DNA from: a virus
Length of the DNA stretch: 38,161 nt
Direction: 5' to 3' (one strand)
IMG/VR virus record: IMGVR_UViG_3300037521_000201
Location: 1 to 38,161 of that record
Shown piece by piece: positions 31,261-38,161 of this stretch; the first letter of the stretch is position 1, and every line of letters begins with the position of its first letter. The notes beneath the pieces are model-generated. The model saw nothing but the letters and a program-made list of their open reading frames with translations, was not told the origin of the DNA and did no database searches. The translations under genes were made by a program, and so were the position numbers.

Positions 31261-31767
31261 TTGAGCAAATCTATGCAAGAGCTAGATCCAAATAAAGAGA
31301 TCATTTCCGAAGAGGAAAAGAAAACTCGCCTAGCGATTTTTGATGATAATCATGTAGCTATAACTCAGGCTTATTGGGGCTTTATTGAGCAAAATAACAG
31401 GATGCCCACTTATTCATGGGTAGCCGAGGAAACGGGCCTTGCGCTTAATACCGTTCGCACTCATCTAAAAAGCTACAAAGAGAAAGATCTCAAGGATCAA
31501 GTAGAGAAATTCAAAATTTTTAGCGATGACGTAATGTTAGGCCAAATAAAGAGGGCCAGAGAGGGTGGTCACGGTTCAACGGATGCGGCTAAACTGTATT
31601 ATCAAATAGTCCATAACTTCAAACCTGGATTAGAGTTAAGTATCAAGAAAGGCACAGATTATGGCAAAATGACCCTAGATGAGCTTACAGAGCTACAAAA
31701 GCAGAAGGTAGATAAATTTGAATCAAAACTCCTCCGACTCGCAAGAGATCGCGATACTCCAAGCTGA
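31261..31767 (+). CDS. terS: Terminase small subunit candidate
   Basis: A 168-aa protein with a TTG start after AAAGGGA. Residues about 30-75 contain a helix-turn-helix: AYWGFIEQNNRMPTYSWVAEETGLALNTVRTHLKSY. Helical segments follow, suited to oligomerisation. It lies directly upstream of the large terminase and overlaps it by 50 bases, as small subunits do. It would recognise phage DNA for packaging. Identification rests on fold and position. Confidence 0.65.
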   Translation: MSKSMQELDPNKEIISEEEKKTRLAIFDDNHVAITQAYWGFIEQNNRMPTYSWVAEETGLALNTVRTHLKSYKEKDLKDQVEKFKIFSDDVMLGQIKRAREGGHGSTDAAKLYYQIVHNFKPGLELSIKKGTDYGKMTLDELTELQKQKVDKFESKLLRLARDRDTPS

Positions 31768-33229
31768 AACCGAGCAAATCAATTTAGAGATTGAGCGGCG
31801 TATTTGTCGCGCTTCTTTGTACGGTACTGTTCGGACGTTTTGGGATGTGATAATACCAGACCCTTTTCGCTATAACTGGCATATTGAATATTTGTGCAAT
31901 GAGATGCAAAAAGTTGGGCAATGGGTGATAGATCGTCAACCGGCTGAATATGATTTGATAATAAATGTACCCCCTGGTACTACAAAATCGACAATTTGCT
32001 CTGTTTTCTTCCATGTTTGGCTTTGGATTAATGCGCCGTGGGTTCGTATGATCTCAGCTTCACACACAAATGATTTGGCTATTGAGCACTCTATTTTATC
32101 TAGAGATGTGATGAAATCGCAGAAATTTAGAACTTTATTTCCGCATAGGGTGAATTTTAAGTCAGATCAAGACAATAAGACCTATTATAGAAATGTTCGA
32201 GGCGGGTCTCGGGTGGCCACTTCGGTTGGTGGCAATATCATGGGTAAGCATGGTCATATAATTACGATAGATGATCTAATCGACCCAAAAAAGACCGCTT
32301 CGGACGTTGAGAGGGAAAAGGCGAATGATTATATATCTAGGACCTTATCTACTCGAAAAGTTGACAAAGAGAATACGCCCACGGTTTTGATAATGCAGCG
32401 ATTACACGAACTGGACCCCACTGGGTTTTTATTGTTTAAGGCCGAAGAATCAGGCAAGAGGATAAAACACATTTGCTTGCCCGGTGATGATACTTTGGGC
32501 AATATTAAGCCTCATTTATTGAAATTCATGTATAAAGACGGTCTTTTAGATCCGAATAGGTTGAATCGAAACGCTTTAAAGATAATGGAAACCGATCTCG
32601 GAGAATCTGATTTTACAGGCCAGGTTAGGCAGTCGCCACAGGCCCCTGGCGGTAATATTTTGAAAAGGGAGTGGTTTAAGTGGTATGAGGAATTGCCGAA
32701 AGAAAGGCCTATTTCAAAGATTCAGAGTTGGGATACTGCATTTAAAAAGACCAAAACTTCTGCTTATAATTGCGGATTGACGTTTTATGAGTATAGGGAT
32801 GGGTATTATCTAGAGGATGCGATTTTTGAAAAGATGGAGTATCCAGAGCTTAAGGCTTCAATATTAGCTTATGAAACTGCTCACAGCCCTAATTTAGTTT
32901 TAATTGAAGATAAGGCCACGGGCACCCCGATTATACAAGAATTGACCCGAGATAATAAAATCAACTTCATACCAATTTTACCGGATGGAGATAAGGTTCA
33001 AAGGGCTCATGCAAGTTCTAGTACTGTCAAGGCCGGAAATGTTTATATTCGGAGCAATGCAAAATGGACTCATAAATTAATAAATCAATTGATACTTTTT
33101 CCAAATTGCCAGATTAAAGATATTATGGATGCTTTCTCACAGTACATAAATTATATCAGAGATAACCCCAGTGTCCCGGTAACTAGAATGGTTGGCGGTG
33201 GGAAGTCTAAAGTCACTAGAAATTACTAA
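31718..33229 (+). CDS. terL: Terminase large subunit
   Basis: A 503-aa protein with a TTG start after AGAAGG. The ATPase Walker A-like PPGTTKST is at residues 85-92, and Walker B, IITIDDLID, at about 181-189. The nuclease begins with SWDTAFKKTKTSAYN (about 337) and includes VLIEDKATGTPI (about 394), both typical of the RNase H-fold domain of TIGR01630-like terminases. It translocates DNA into the prohead and cuts it. Length is normal and all motifs look intact. Confidence 0.95.
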   Translation: MNQNSSDSQEIAILQAETEQINLEIERRICRASLYGTVRTFWDVIIPDPFRYNWHIEYLCNEMQKVGQWVIDRQPAEYDLIINVPPGTTKSTICSVFFHVWLWINAPWVRMISASHTNDLAIEHSILSRDVMKSQKFRTLFPHRVNFKSDQDNKTYYRNVRGGSRVATSVGGNIMGKHGHIITIDDLIDPKKTASDVEREKANDYISRTLSTRKVDKENTPTVLIMQRLHELDPTGFLLFKAEESGKRIKHICLPGDDTLGNIKPHLLKFMYKDGLLDPNRLNRNALKIMETDLGESDFTGQVRQSPQAPGGNILKREWFKWYEELPKERPISKIQSWDTAFKKTKTSAYNCGLTFYEYRDGYYLEDAIFEKMEYPELKASILAYETAHSPNLVLIEDKATGTPIIQELTRDNKINFIPILPDGDKVQRAHASSSTVKAGNVYIRSNAKWTHKLINQLILFPNCQIKDIMDAFSQYINYIRDNPSVPVTRMVGGGKSKVTRNY

Positions 33230-33238
33230 TAGGTTATT

Positions 33239-34711
33239 ATGACAAATCCAAGAATCCGAGATAAAGATTTTAAAGTAAGCGACTCGAAATACAGTAGGGG
33301 TAACTCAATAGATGCTTTTGCCACGGCTGACGTATTGCCCAATCCCGATCCAGTATTAAACACTCAAAACAGTTTGGCTACTTGGCAGAATTTTAGAAAT
33401 ATCTTTTGGGACCCACATTTGACCGCTGTTATAGCTTCAAGGAAATCGGTTACTTTATCTAAAAAGTGGTATATCGAGGGCGGTAAATCACCGTCTAGAG
33501 TACGTAAATTCATTGAGAAAAATTTTGAAAACCTTGATATTCATAGGGCCACTGAAGAAATTTTAGACGCTCCTTTTTTCGGCATGCAGGCAATGGAGCC
33601 TATTTGGGGTAGCCCTGAAGGTGTCGAAGGTGAGAACAAGATATTTTGCAAAGAGTTCACTGGTCGCCCTGCTTGGTGGTTTCAATACGACAAAGAGAAT
33701 AAGCTTAGATTCAGATCAAAAGATAATTTCTGGCCTGGTGATCCTGTCGAAGATATGAGTTTAATCGTGGCTAGGAATAACCCAAAGTATGAGAATCCTT
33801 ATGGAGAGGCTCTTCTAAGTAAAATTTATTGGTCGATTAACTTCAAGAAAGCTGCTTTTAAATATTGGATCGAGTTCGCCGAAAAGAACGGTTCGCCCTA
33901 CTCTATTGGTAAAGTACCTAGAAATGCGGGCGAAGCTGAATACGACGAACTCTTAGAAAGGCTGCAAGAATTGGTTAACGGATCTTCAGCCGTAATTCCT
34001 GATGACACTAGCGTCGAGTTTATTTCGTCTGGAAGCAAATCAAGCGCTGATATCTACAAAGATTTAATGAACGCCGCGAATCAAGAAATTTCAAAGGCAA
34101 TTCTAGGCCAAACCCTTACAACAGAGTCAGGTGAGAAAGGATCTAGGGCGCTAGGCCAGGTGCATGATAACGTAAGGCTTGATATCGCCGAAGCCGATGA
34201 AATAATGGCCGAAACTTGCTTTAATGTGCTTATCCGGTGGATTGTAGATATAAATTTTGGTCCAAATGTTGTGGCTCCTACGTTTAAATATGAGCATGAA
34301 AAGGATATTAAAAAGGATCTAGCCGAAAGGGATAAAATATTAAGTGAATTAGGTGTTAAGTTTGATGCCGAATATTTTAAAGAAATTTATAATTTGGCCG
34401 ATAATCACTTCACAATGGTTGAGCCTGTTGTAACTGAGTTACAAGATGAGCCAGAGTTTCGAGAGGCTTCTGAATTTGAAGATCAGAAAGCTGTGGATAA
34501 TTTTATTAATGGCTTGACTAATAAAGAGCTTCAAAAGGATTCAGAGTTTTTAGAGCCAATAATAAAAATGATTGAGAAAGCTAGTTCATTTGAAGAGGCT
34601 CAAGGCGCTTTAATAAGCCTGTTTCCTGAAATTAGGCCAAAACGATTAGAAAAGTTATTAGGCAGGGCTCTTTTTTCTACCCAAAGCCTAACCCGCAACA
34701 CAGAGGATTAA
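33239..34711 (+). CDS. Portal protein (Mu gp29-like, DUF935)
   Basis: A 490-aa protein. The DUF935 blocks are clear: WDPHLTAVIASRKSVTLSK, LDAPFFGMQAMEPIW, ARNNPKYENPYGEALLSKI, and the later LGQTLTTESGEKGSRALGQV (about 290-310). The protein forms the dodecameric portal at one capsid vertex. It starts nine bases after terL and is followed by the F-like gene. Confidence 0.95.
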   Translation: MTNPRIRDKDFKVSDSKYSRGNSIDAFATADVLPNPDPVLNTQNSLATWQNFRNIFWDPHLTAVIASRKSVTLSKKWYIEGGKSPSRVRKFIEKNFENLDIHRATEEILDAPFFGMQAMEPIWGSPEGVEGENKIFCKEFTGRPAWWFQYDKENKLRFRSKDNFWPGDPVEDMSLIVARNNPKYENPYGEALLSKIYWSINFKKAAFKYWIEFAEKNGSPYSIGKVPRNAGEAEYDELLERLQELVNGSSAVIPDDTSVEFISSGSKSSADIYKDLMNAANQEISKAILGQTLTTESGEKGSRALGQVHDNVRLDIAEADEIMAETCFNVLIRWIVDINFGPNVVAPTFKYEHEKDIKKDLAERDKILSELGVKFDAEYFKEIYNLADNHFTMVEPVVTELQDEPEFREASEFEDQKAVDNFINGLTNKELQKDSEFLEPIIKMIEKASSFEEAQGALISLFPEIRPKRLEKLLGRALFSTQSLTRNTED

Positions 34712-35458
34712 TTGGCAATCCCAGGTAAAATAATCGTCGACGCTTCAAAAGTTAGCCCAGAGGAGGCTATTAAAATTTTTGATAAGCAAGGGATCAAGAT
34801 ATCAAAGACTGCCGAAGAAACTAGAAAAGCGGTAGAGGAAAAGGTCTTTGCAATTACCCAAGACGTTCAAATGAGCGTGGTTCAAGATGTTCGAGACGCT
34901 TTGTCAAAAGCCTTGAAAGATGGGCAAACTTTTGAAACTTTTCAGAAGGATATTAAAAATACTTTGGCCAAAAAGGGTTGGACGGGCGAAAGGACGGCTA
35001 TAATCGGAGGTGAAGAGGTTAAGGTGCTTACCACCCCACACCGTTTAAGGACCATATACAGGACTAATATTCAATCAGCTCTAAATGCCGGTAGATTTGA
35101 ACGTCAGATTGATAACGCGGACGATAGGCCCTTCTTAATGCTAATTGACGGTATTATCGAGAACTCTAGGCGATCACACAAAACCCAATCAGGATCAATA
35201 CAGCCGATCACTTCACAATTTTGGAAAGCTCCTAATTCTTGGTACCCTCCAAACGGCTTTAACTGTACTGGTCGAACCAGATCACTCACAAGAGCAGAAG
35301 CCAAAAGCCGAGGCGTTAAGATAAATAACCGATCATTAAAGCCAGATCCAGGGTTCGGATTTAACCCCGCCACCGAGTCTTTTAAGCCAAAAAAAGAAGA
35401 TTTTGATCAAGATATTTGGGACGCGGGCCAGGATTTAGAACCGAGCGTTTTGAAATGA
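34712..35458 (+). CDS. Mu F-like minor head protein (head morphogenesis)
   Basis: A 248-aa protein with a TTG start directly after the portal stop, behind AGAGG. TIYRTNIQSALNAGRF and then SWYPPNGFNCTGRTRSLTRAE (about 175-195) are hallmarks of the phage Mu F/SPP1 gp7 family. The Cys-containing block near NCTGRTRS is conserved. It is likely a minor capsid protein associated with the portal and DNA ejection. Confidence 0.9.
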   Translation: MAIPGKIIVDASKVSPEEAIKIFDKQGIKISKTAEETRKAVEEKVFAITQDVQMSVVQDVRDALSKALKDGQTFETFQKDIKNTLAKKGWTGERTAIIGGEEVKVLTTPHRLRTIYRTNIQSALNAGRFERQIDNADDRPFLMLIDGIIENSRRSHKTQSGSIQPITSQFWKAPNSWYPPNGFNCTGRTRSLTRAEAKSRGVKINNRSLKPDPGFGFNPATESFKPKKEDFDQDIWDAGQDLEPSVLK

Positions 35459-35979
35459 TAAAGGTCACCACAAAATCAACAGAGGTGCAAGCTTTATTCA
35501 AGCAACTAGGTTTTAATGCTGAAAAACTAAAACCCGCTTTGGTTAAAATTGGCGGAATGTTAGAAGATGCAAGCGAAAAAGCTTTTAATCGTCAGGGTCC
35601 AGGTTGGCCCGCACTAAAAAAATCAACAAAAGAAAAACTATCTAGGACCGGAAAAGGCGGTAAGACCCTACAAAGATCAGGCCAACTGGCCTCTTCTGTT
35701 TCTTCTCAAATACGCGGAAATACTGTTTTTATAGGTTCTAACTTAGAATATGCCAGGGTCCATCAAAAAGGCGGAACCATAAACCATCCAGGCGGAACAA
35801 AATACAAGTTCATAGGGCCTGGAAAAATCGCTTATTTGAAAAAAGGCGCTAAAAAATTTAATGGAATCACAAAACCTCATAAAATAAAAATTCCAAAGCG
35901 TGAATATTTAATACTTTCAGAGGCAGAGCTTAGAAAGTCTAATTTCATTTTAAGCAAACACATGGTAAGGGGAACATGA
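35455..35979 (+). CDS. Mu G-like virion morphogenesis / tail completion protein
   Basis: A 174-aa protein. The ATG at 35455 overlaps the F-like stop (ATGA) and is preferred to an upstream in-frame ATG. AFNRQGPGWPALKKSTKEKL, LQRSGQLASSVSSQI and VFIGSNLEYARVHQKGGTI match the phage virion morphogenesis family (Mu G, P2 S). It helps join head to tail. Confidence 0.9.
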   Translation: MIKVTTKSTEVQALFKQLGFNAEKLKPALVKIGGMLEDASEKAFNRQGPGWPALKKSTKEKLSRTGKGGKTLQRSGQLASSVSSQIRGNTVFIGSNLEYARVHQKGGTINHPGGTKYKFIGPGKIAYLKKGAKKFNGITKPHKIKIPKREYLILSEAELRKSNFILSKHMVRGT

Positions 35980-36242
35980 AGTCATTCGTAAAAAAATGGA
36001 ATAGGGACGATATACCAAACAAAGGTTTGAAAGAAGTTTCGGACGTTATCGGTATAAATGCGGTAAAAGCTTTATTAGTCAAGTGCCCAGGTATGACTTT
36101 CCACATTCCAAAAAAATATTATTCTCAATTGGATGATAGTTTTTTGAAAAAGCACAGGAAAGAAAAAGCAACCTGGCTTGCCCACAAACTAGGGTTATCA
36201 GTCAGAACGATTTATCGAAAATTACAAAAATTAGCTGATTGA
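35976..36242 (+). CDS. Mor-like transcription activator
   Basis: An 88-aa protein. MTFHIPKKYYSQLDDSFLKKH (about 47-67) and the helix-turn-helix AHKLGLSVRTIYRKLQKL (about 70-87) fit the Mor/C family, which in Mu activates middle and late promoters lacking a -35 box. It is shorter than Mor (129 aa). It overlaps the G-like gene by four bases, and its end overlaps the convergent NinG gene by 12 bases. The late leftward operon shows no -35 box, so Mor-like control is plausible. Confidence 0.75.
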   Translation: MKSFVKKWNRDDIPNKGLKEVSDVIGINAVKALLVKCPGMTFHIPKKYYSQLDDSFLKKHRKEKATWLAHKLGLSVRTIYRKLQKLAD

Positions 36243-36665
36243 CTTATCTCGCTTCATGGATTCAACCCTGTTTGAGTAGAATTTTAAGTGGATCTCTAAC
36301 TCTTCAACGGTAGTCCTTACAAATTGTTTAGATAATTGCCTTAATAATTCTGGGGTACCAATATCATAGGTTTTAGTTAAAAAAGCCTCGTATTGTTCTA
36401 GATTGCCCCCTAGCCTACAATTACAGTTTTCGCATTGAGGATGACAGTTTTTTTCCATCCATCTAGTGGAAATATTCCAACGGTTTACAAAATGCCCGTT
36501 TTGCATACGGTCCCAAGAATCAATTCTATTGCAAGTGCAGCACTTAGTAAAACCCCATTCATCGGCATTGAATAGCCTAATGTACTGGGAAAAAACGGTA
36601 TCTAGTCGCTTTTCTAGGGCTTTCTTGTGTATTTTAGTGATCTTAGGGTCCATCCTCTGAGCCAC
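36231..36665 (-). CDS. ninG: NinG-like recombination endonuclease (Rap)
   Basis: A 144-aa protein starting at a GTG (36665), or at an ATG five codons in. FTKCCTCNRIDSWDRMQNGHF, NCHPQCENCNCRLGG and YDIGTPELL match NinG/Rap, with the Cys/His sites of a metal-binding fold. Rap resolves Holliday junctions and D-loops in phage recombination. It is last in its operon, and overlaps the endolysin gene by 52 bases. Confidence 0.85.
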   Translation of the reverse strand: MAQRMDPKITKIHKKALEKRLDTVFSQYIRLFNADEWGFTKCCTCNRIDSWDRMQNGHFVNRWNISTRWMEKNCHPQCENCNCRLGGNLEQYEAFLTKTYDIGTPELLRQLSKQFVRTTVEELEIHLKFYSNRVESMKRDKSIS

Positions 36666-37177
36666 TTGAACTTAACCGGCTTTGCATAACACTTACTAAA
36701 GTATAGATTTATGCGCTCTTGAACAATGACATTTGCAAACTGAGAACTGGCACCGTTTAATTTGCTTATTGTGGCGGGTCCAATTAAACCATCCACAACC
36801 AAACAGTTTTTGAAATACTTGTTTATGGTTTCTTGAAAGAACCTAACAGCCGATCTTTTCCCTAGATTAATACCGCAATCAAAAAGGTGCTCGGCAAACA
36901 ATGGATCTTTGATTTTATGGCATTTTAGAGGGACCCAGAAATATTTGTAATAAAAAGCGTCAACCATTTTGTTTAATTTGAAGTCATTGAACTTTTCATT
37001 ATTTTTTATTTTACGGCCCGCATTTTTCTTGATTCGGTCAATTATCGCCCACCCTTCCCACTTAGGCCAGAATTTTCTCGCGATTCCAATATAAGTTTCC
37101 TTTCCTTCGTCATCAGGATCATTAGCGTAGCCACCCTCAGAGCGCCTCACATCATACATTGCAGTTTTAAAGCTCAC
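36614..37177 (-). CDS. Endolysin, GH108 family with peptidoglycan-binding C-terminus
   Basis: A 187-aa protein with a GTG start. SEGGYANDPDDEGKETYIG (residues 13-31) carries the GH108 catalytic Glu14 motif, followed by GIARKFWPKW. FDCGINLGKRSAVRFFQ (about 110-126) and VVDGLIGPATISKLNG (about 137-152) match the linked PG_binding_3-type domain. It cuts peptidoglycan at lysis. No signal peptide is visible, so a holin is needed. None is encoded beside it. Confidence 0.9.
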   Translation of the reverse strand: MSFKTAMYDVRRSEGGYANDPDDEGKETYIGIARKFWPKWEGWAIIDRIKKNAGRKIKNNEKFNDFKLNKMVDAFYYKYFWVPLKCHKIKDPLFAEHLFDCGINLGKRSAVRFFQETINKYFKNCLVVDGLIGPATISKLNGASSQFANVIVQERINLYFSKCYAKPVKFKWLRGWTLRSLKYTRKP

Positions 37178-37409
37178 TTAGTACCTCTTTTATTTTTACC
37201 CTTAAATCCAGGTATGGTTTTTGTTTTTCTGGTTCTGATGTGGCTGAATGGAAAATGGCAGCCCTAGTTAAACCGTTATCTATCAAAGGATTACTTAATA
37301 TTTTCTTTAATCTTTTGAGTAAAAGCTTGTCTTTTGTCACACTCTCAAAAGGCTCTATAGGAGGAATACCATTTTTGATAGATTCCCCTTTAATTTCATT
37401 TTGCCAAGA
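37167..37409 (-). CDS. Second reading frame of a possible frameshifted gene
   Basis: The frame is open from 37409 to TAA at 37167 with good coding character: GIPPIEPFESVTKDKLLLKR, then LKKILSNPLIDNGLTRAAIF and RVKIKEVLSEL. No ATG occurs in it. Possible GTG at the SVTKDK codon would give about 58 aa. More likely it is reached by -1 frameshift at 37385-37391 from the 83-aa frame upstream, which would make a 146-aa protein. Alternatively a sequencing or assembly error splits one gene. The end overlaps the endolysin start. Confidence 0.5.
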   Translation of the reverse strand, partial: SWQNEIKGESIKNGIPPIEPFESVTKDKLLLKRLKKILSNPLIDNGLTRAAIFHSATSEPEKQKPYLDLRVKIKEVLSEL

Positions 37410-37606
37410 TCATCAGAATGTTTAAACGAGATCGGGCCCATTGGAAACCCTTCGTCGCCTATTTCCATGACCTGGAATTTACCCTCTTTGGGTTTTATTT
37501 CGTTTTCACTTGCATTTGACAAACCCATTACGAGAAAACAAACGCCCTCGCCTTTTTCCATTACTTCGCCGGTTTGGTCCCTTAGTATATCACCGCAATT
37601 TATCAC
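37355..37606 (-). CDS. Hypothetical protein (83 aa), upstream frame of a possible -1 frameshift
   Basis: A GTG at 37606 follows AAAGGGAGTG. The 83 codons include a beta-like EGVCFLVMGLSNASENE and EGKFQVMEIGDEGFPMGPI. The final residues (LKGNLSKMVFLL) overlap a longer, better-looking frame in the -1 phase. A slippery A-AAG-GGG lies at codons 73-74. No family was recognised. It lies between a terminator-like hairpin and the endolysin. Confidence 0.6.
   Translation of the reverse strand: MINCGDILRDQTGEVMEKGEGVCFLVMGLSNASENEIKPKEGKFQVMEIGDEGFPMGPISFKHSDDLGKMKLKGNLSKMVFLL
37385..37391 (-). promoter_or_regulatory. Candidate -1 slippery site (A AAG GGG)
   Basis: On the minus strand TTA AAG GGG AAT in frame 0 gives heptamer A-AAG-GGG, which fits X XXY YYZ; slipping reads AAA GGG. 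The 0 frame stops ten codons later while the -1 frame runs 72 more codons. Fits a programmed shift but no conserved gene is known here. Confidence 0.4.
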
Positions 37607-37619
37607 TTTTTCACTCCCT

Positions 37620-37646
37620 TTAAAAAGGGCGATGTAAACCGCCCTA
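37620..37646 (-). terminator. Rho-independent terminator or attenuator
   Basis: On the minus strand AGGGCG-GTTTACAT-CGCCCT (37626-37645) is a perfect 6-bp stem with an 8-base loop, followed by TTTTT. It lies just after the 116-aa gene and just before the ribosome site of the 83-aa gene, so it should lower transcription into the endolysin and NinG. Confidence 0.7.
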
Positions 37647-37651
37647 GTGAT

Positions 37652-38002
37652 TTATTTGTTTCTTTTAGGTGCTTTAGCGTCTGCTTTCGCCTTTTTTTCT
37701 GCTTCGATTTTCTGGTATTTTGCAACCAATTTATCAGAATCAACATGATATTTCGAGTTAATTTCAGAAATTTTAGCACGATCTTTTCGGCCTAAACCGT
37801 CTAGTGCTCGGGCTCTTGCCATTGCAAGTTCGCTTGATTCAGATTTAAGGGTTTTAGTGCTTGCCGTTTCTGATTCTACAGTTTCAACTACCGGTTCTGG
37901 CGCTTCTTCGGTGACAGTTTCTTCAGTTTCAACTACTTCGGCCACTGGTTCGATAATTTCTTCGACTTTTGTCTCTTCAGATTTCTTGCTTTTCTTTCCC
38001 AT
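37652..38002 (-). CDS. Acidic, low-complexity protein (116 aa)
   Basis: A 116-aa protein with GAGGATAAA before its ATG and its own promoter. Residues 8-60 are Glu/Val/Thr/Pro-rich with repeated EPVxE-type units (EPVAEVVETEE, EPVVETVES). Residues 62-116 are basic and helical (MARARALDGLGRKDRAKISE). Opposite charges in two halves suggest a disordered linker with a nucleic-acid- or protein-binding tail. The role is unknown. Its first nine codons lie in the terminal repeat, so a real cut there would split it. Confidence 0.7.
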   Translation of the reverse strand: MGKKSKKSEETKVEEIIEPVAEVVETEETVTEEAPEPVVETVESETASTKTLKSESSELAMARARALDGLGRKDRAKISEINSKYHVDSDKLVAKYQKIEAEKKAKADAKAPKRNK

Positions 38003-38161
38003 TTTATCCTCAGTTATTTAAAATTTATATTGCCAAAATATACTTTTATTGTCAGTACCTAGTTATAAATATTATTAAGCGCGTATAGGCTCGAATAAGA
38101 CGTTTTGGTTTTTTAATACACACAAACACCCTAAGCTCATTTAACCGGCTTCAGCGTTCTG
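37976..38161. repeat. Terminal direct repeat, right copy
   Basis: 186 bp matching 1-186 except at two transitions. Joining the ends gives a circle in which the early operon (5728 to 166) runs on past this region to the acidic, lysis and NinG genes (38002 to 36231), all leftward. Confidence 0.95.
38027..38055 (-). promoter_or_regulatory. Candidate promoter of the acidic-gene/lysis operon (right copy)
   Basis: The same CTGACA-17-CAATAT pair as at 52-80, here in the copy that lies directly before the complete 116-aa gene. The predicted start of transcription is about 15-20 bases before the ATG. Confidence 0.5.

Noticed and set aside
26017-36242. Inverted repeats at the two ends of the apparent inversion
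   Set aside because: By eye only a 7-base match (AGTCAAT) near the two boundaries, which is expected by chance; a systematic search was not possible.
37401-37637. 78-codon rightward frame opposite the 83-aa gene
   Set aside because: Ser/Pro-rich antisense frame without a ribosome site; the leftward frame has AAAGGGAGTG before its start and runs with the operon.
1-38161. Integrase, transposase or CI-type repressor indicating a temperate lifestyle
   Set aside because: None recognised among the proteins on either strand; the single Cro-like HTH protein is not sufficient evidence of lysogeny.

Overview
The window is a complete tailed-phage genome (Caudoviricetes, siphovirus-like), most likely a metagenomic assembly of a circular or terminally redundant molecule. 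Bases 1-186 recur at 37976-38161 with two mismatches, so the unique unit is about 37,975 bp. The DNA is AT-rich. TTG starts are common, Shine-Dalgarno sites are strong, and ATGA/TAATG stop-start overlaps are frequent. The GH108-type endolysin, Mor-like activator, Mu-like head genes and a possible GTA-type spike base protein point to a Gram-negative, probably proteobacterial, host; this is inference. I see no integrase, transposase, tRNA or CRISPR array.

Layout. (1) 5728 to 166, minus strand: an early/replication operon of small genes, a Cro-like HTH protein, a Sak4-like ATPase, a NinB-like protein, a winged-helix protein and a replication initiator with iteron-like repeats inside the gene. 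A promoter carrying a 14-bp palindrome precedes it. (2) 26016 to 5896, minus strand: Mu I-like protease/scaffold, DUF2190 decoration protein, capsid, Mu gp36- and gp37-like connectors, tail tube, G/GT tail chaperones with a canonical -1 slippery site, tape measure, tail tip, a beta-helix protein, a receiver-domain protein, two small membrane proteins, a CxxCxxCC protein, fibres and a glycosyltransferase, ending at a clear terminator. (3) 26165 to 36242, plus strand: an IbrB/IbrA-like pair, a run of very small accessory genes, terminase subunits, DUF935 portal, Mu F-like and G-like head proteins, and a Mor-like activator. (4) 38002 to 36231, minus strand: an acidic protein, a gene with a candidate frameshift, GH108 endolysin and NinG; across the circle this follows block 1.

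How it fits together. The head module is Mu-like in content but replication is lambda-like (initiator with internal repeats, Sak4/NinB/NinG), and no Mu transposition genes are present. In Mu-like phages the portal-F-G genes run directly into I-capsid-gp36-gp37. Here they sit on opposite strands either side of 26.0 kb, and inverting the 26.0-36.2 kb segment restores the usual order. The Mor-like protein may activate late transcription.

Points of most interest: the inverted head module, the two frameshift sites (one canonical, one candidate), the internal origin-like repeats, the IbrAB-like pair, and the receiver/membrane-protein and CxxCxxCC genes inside the tail operon.
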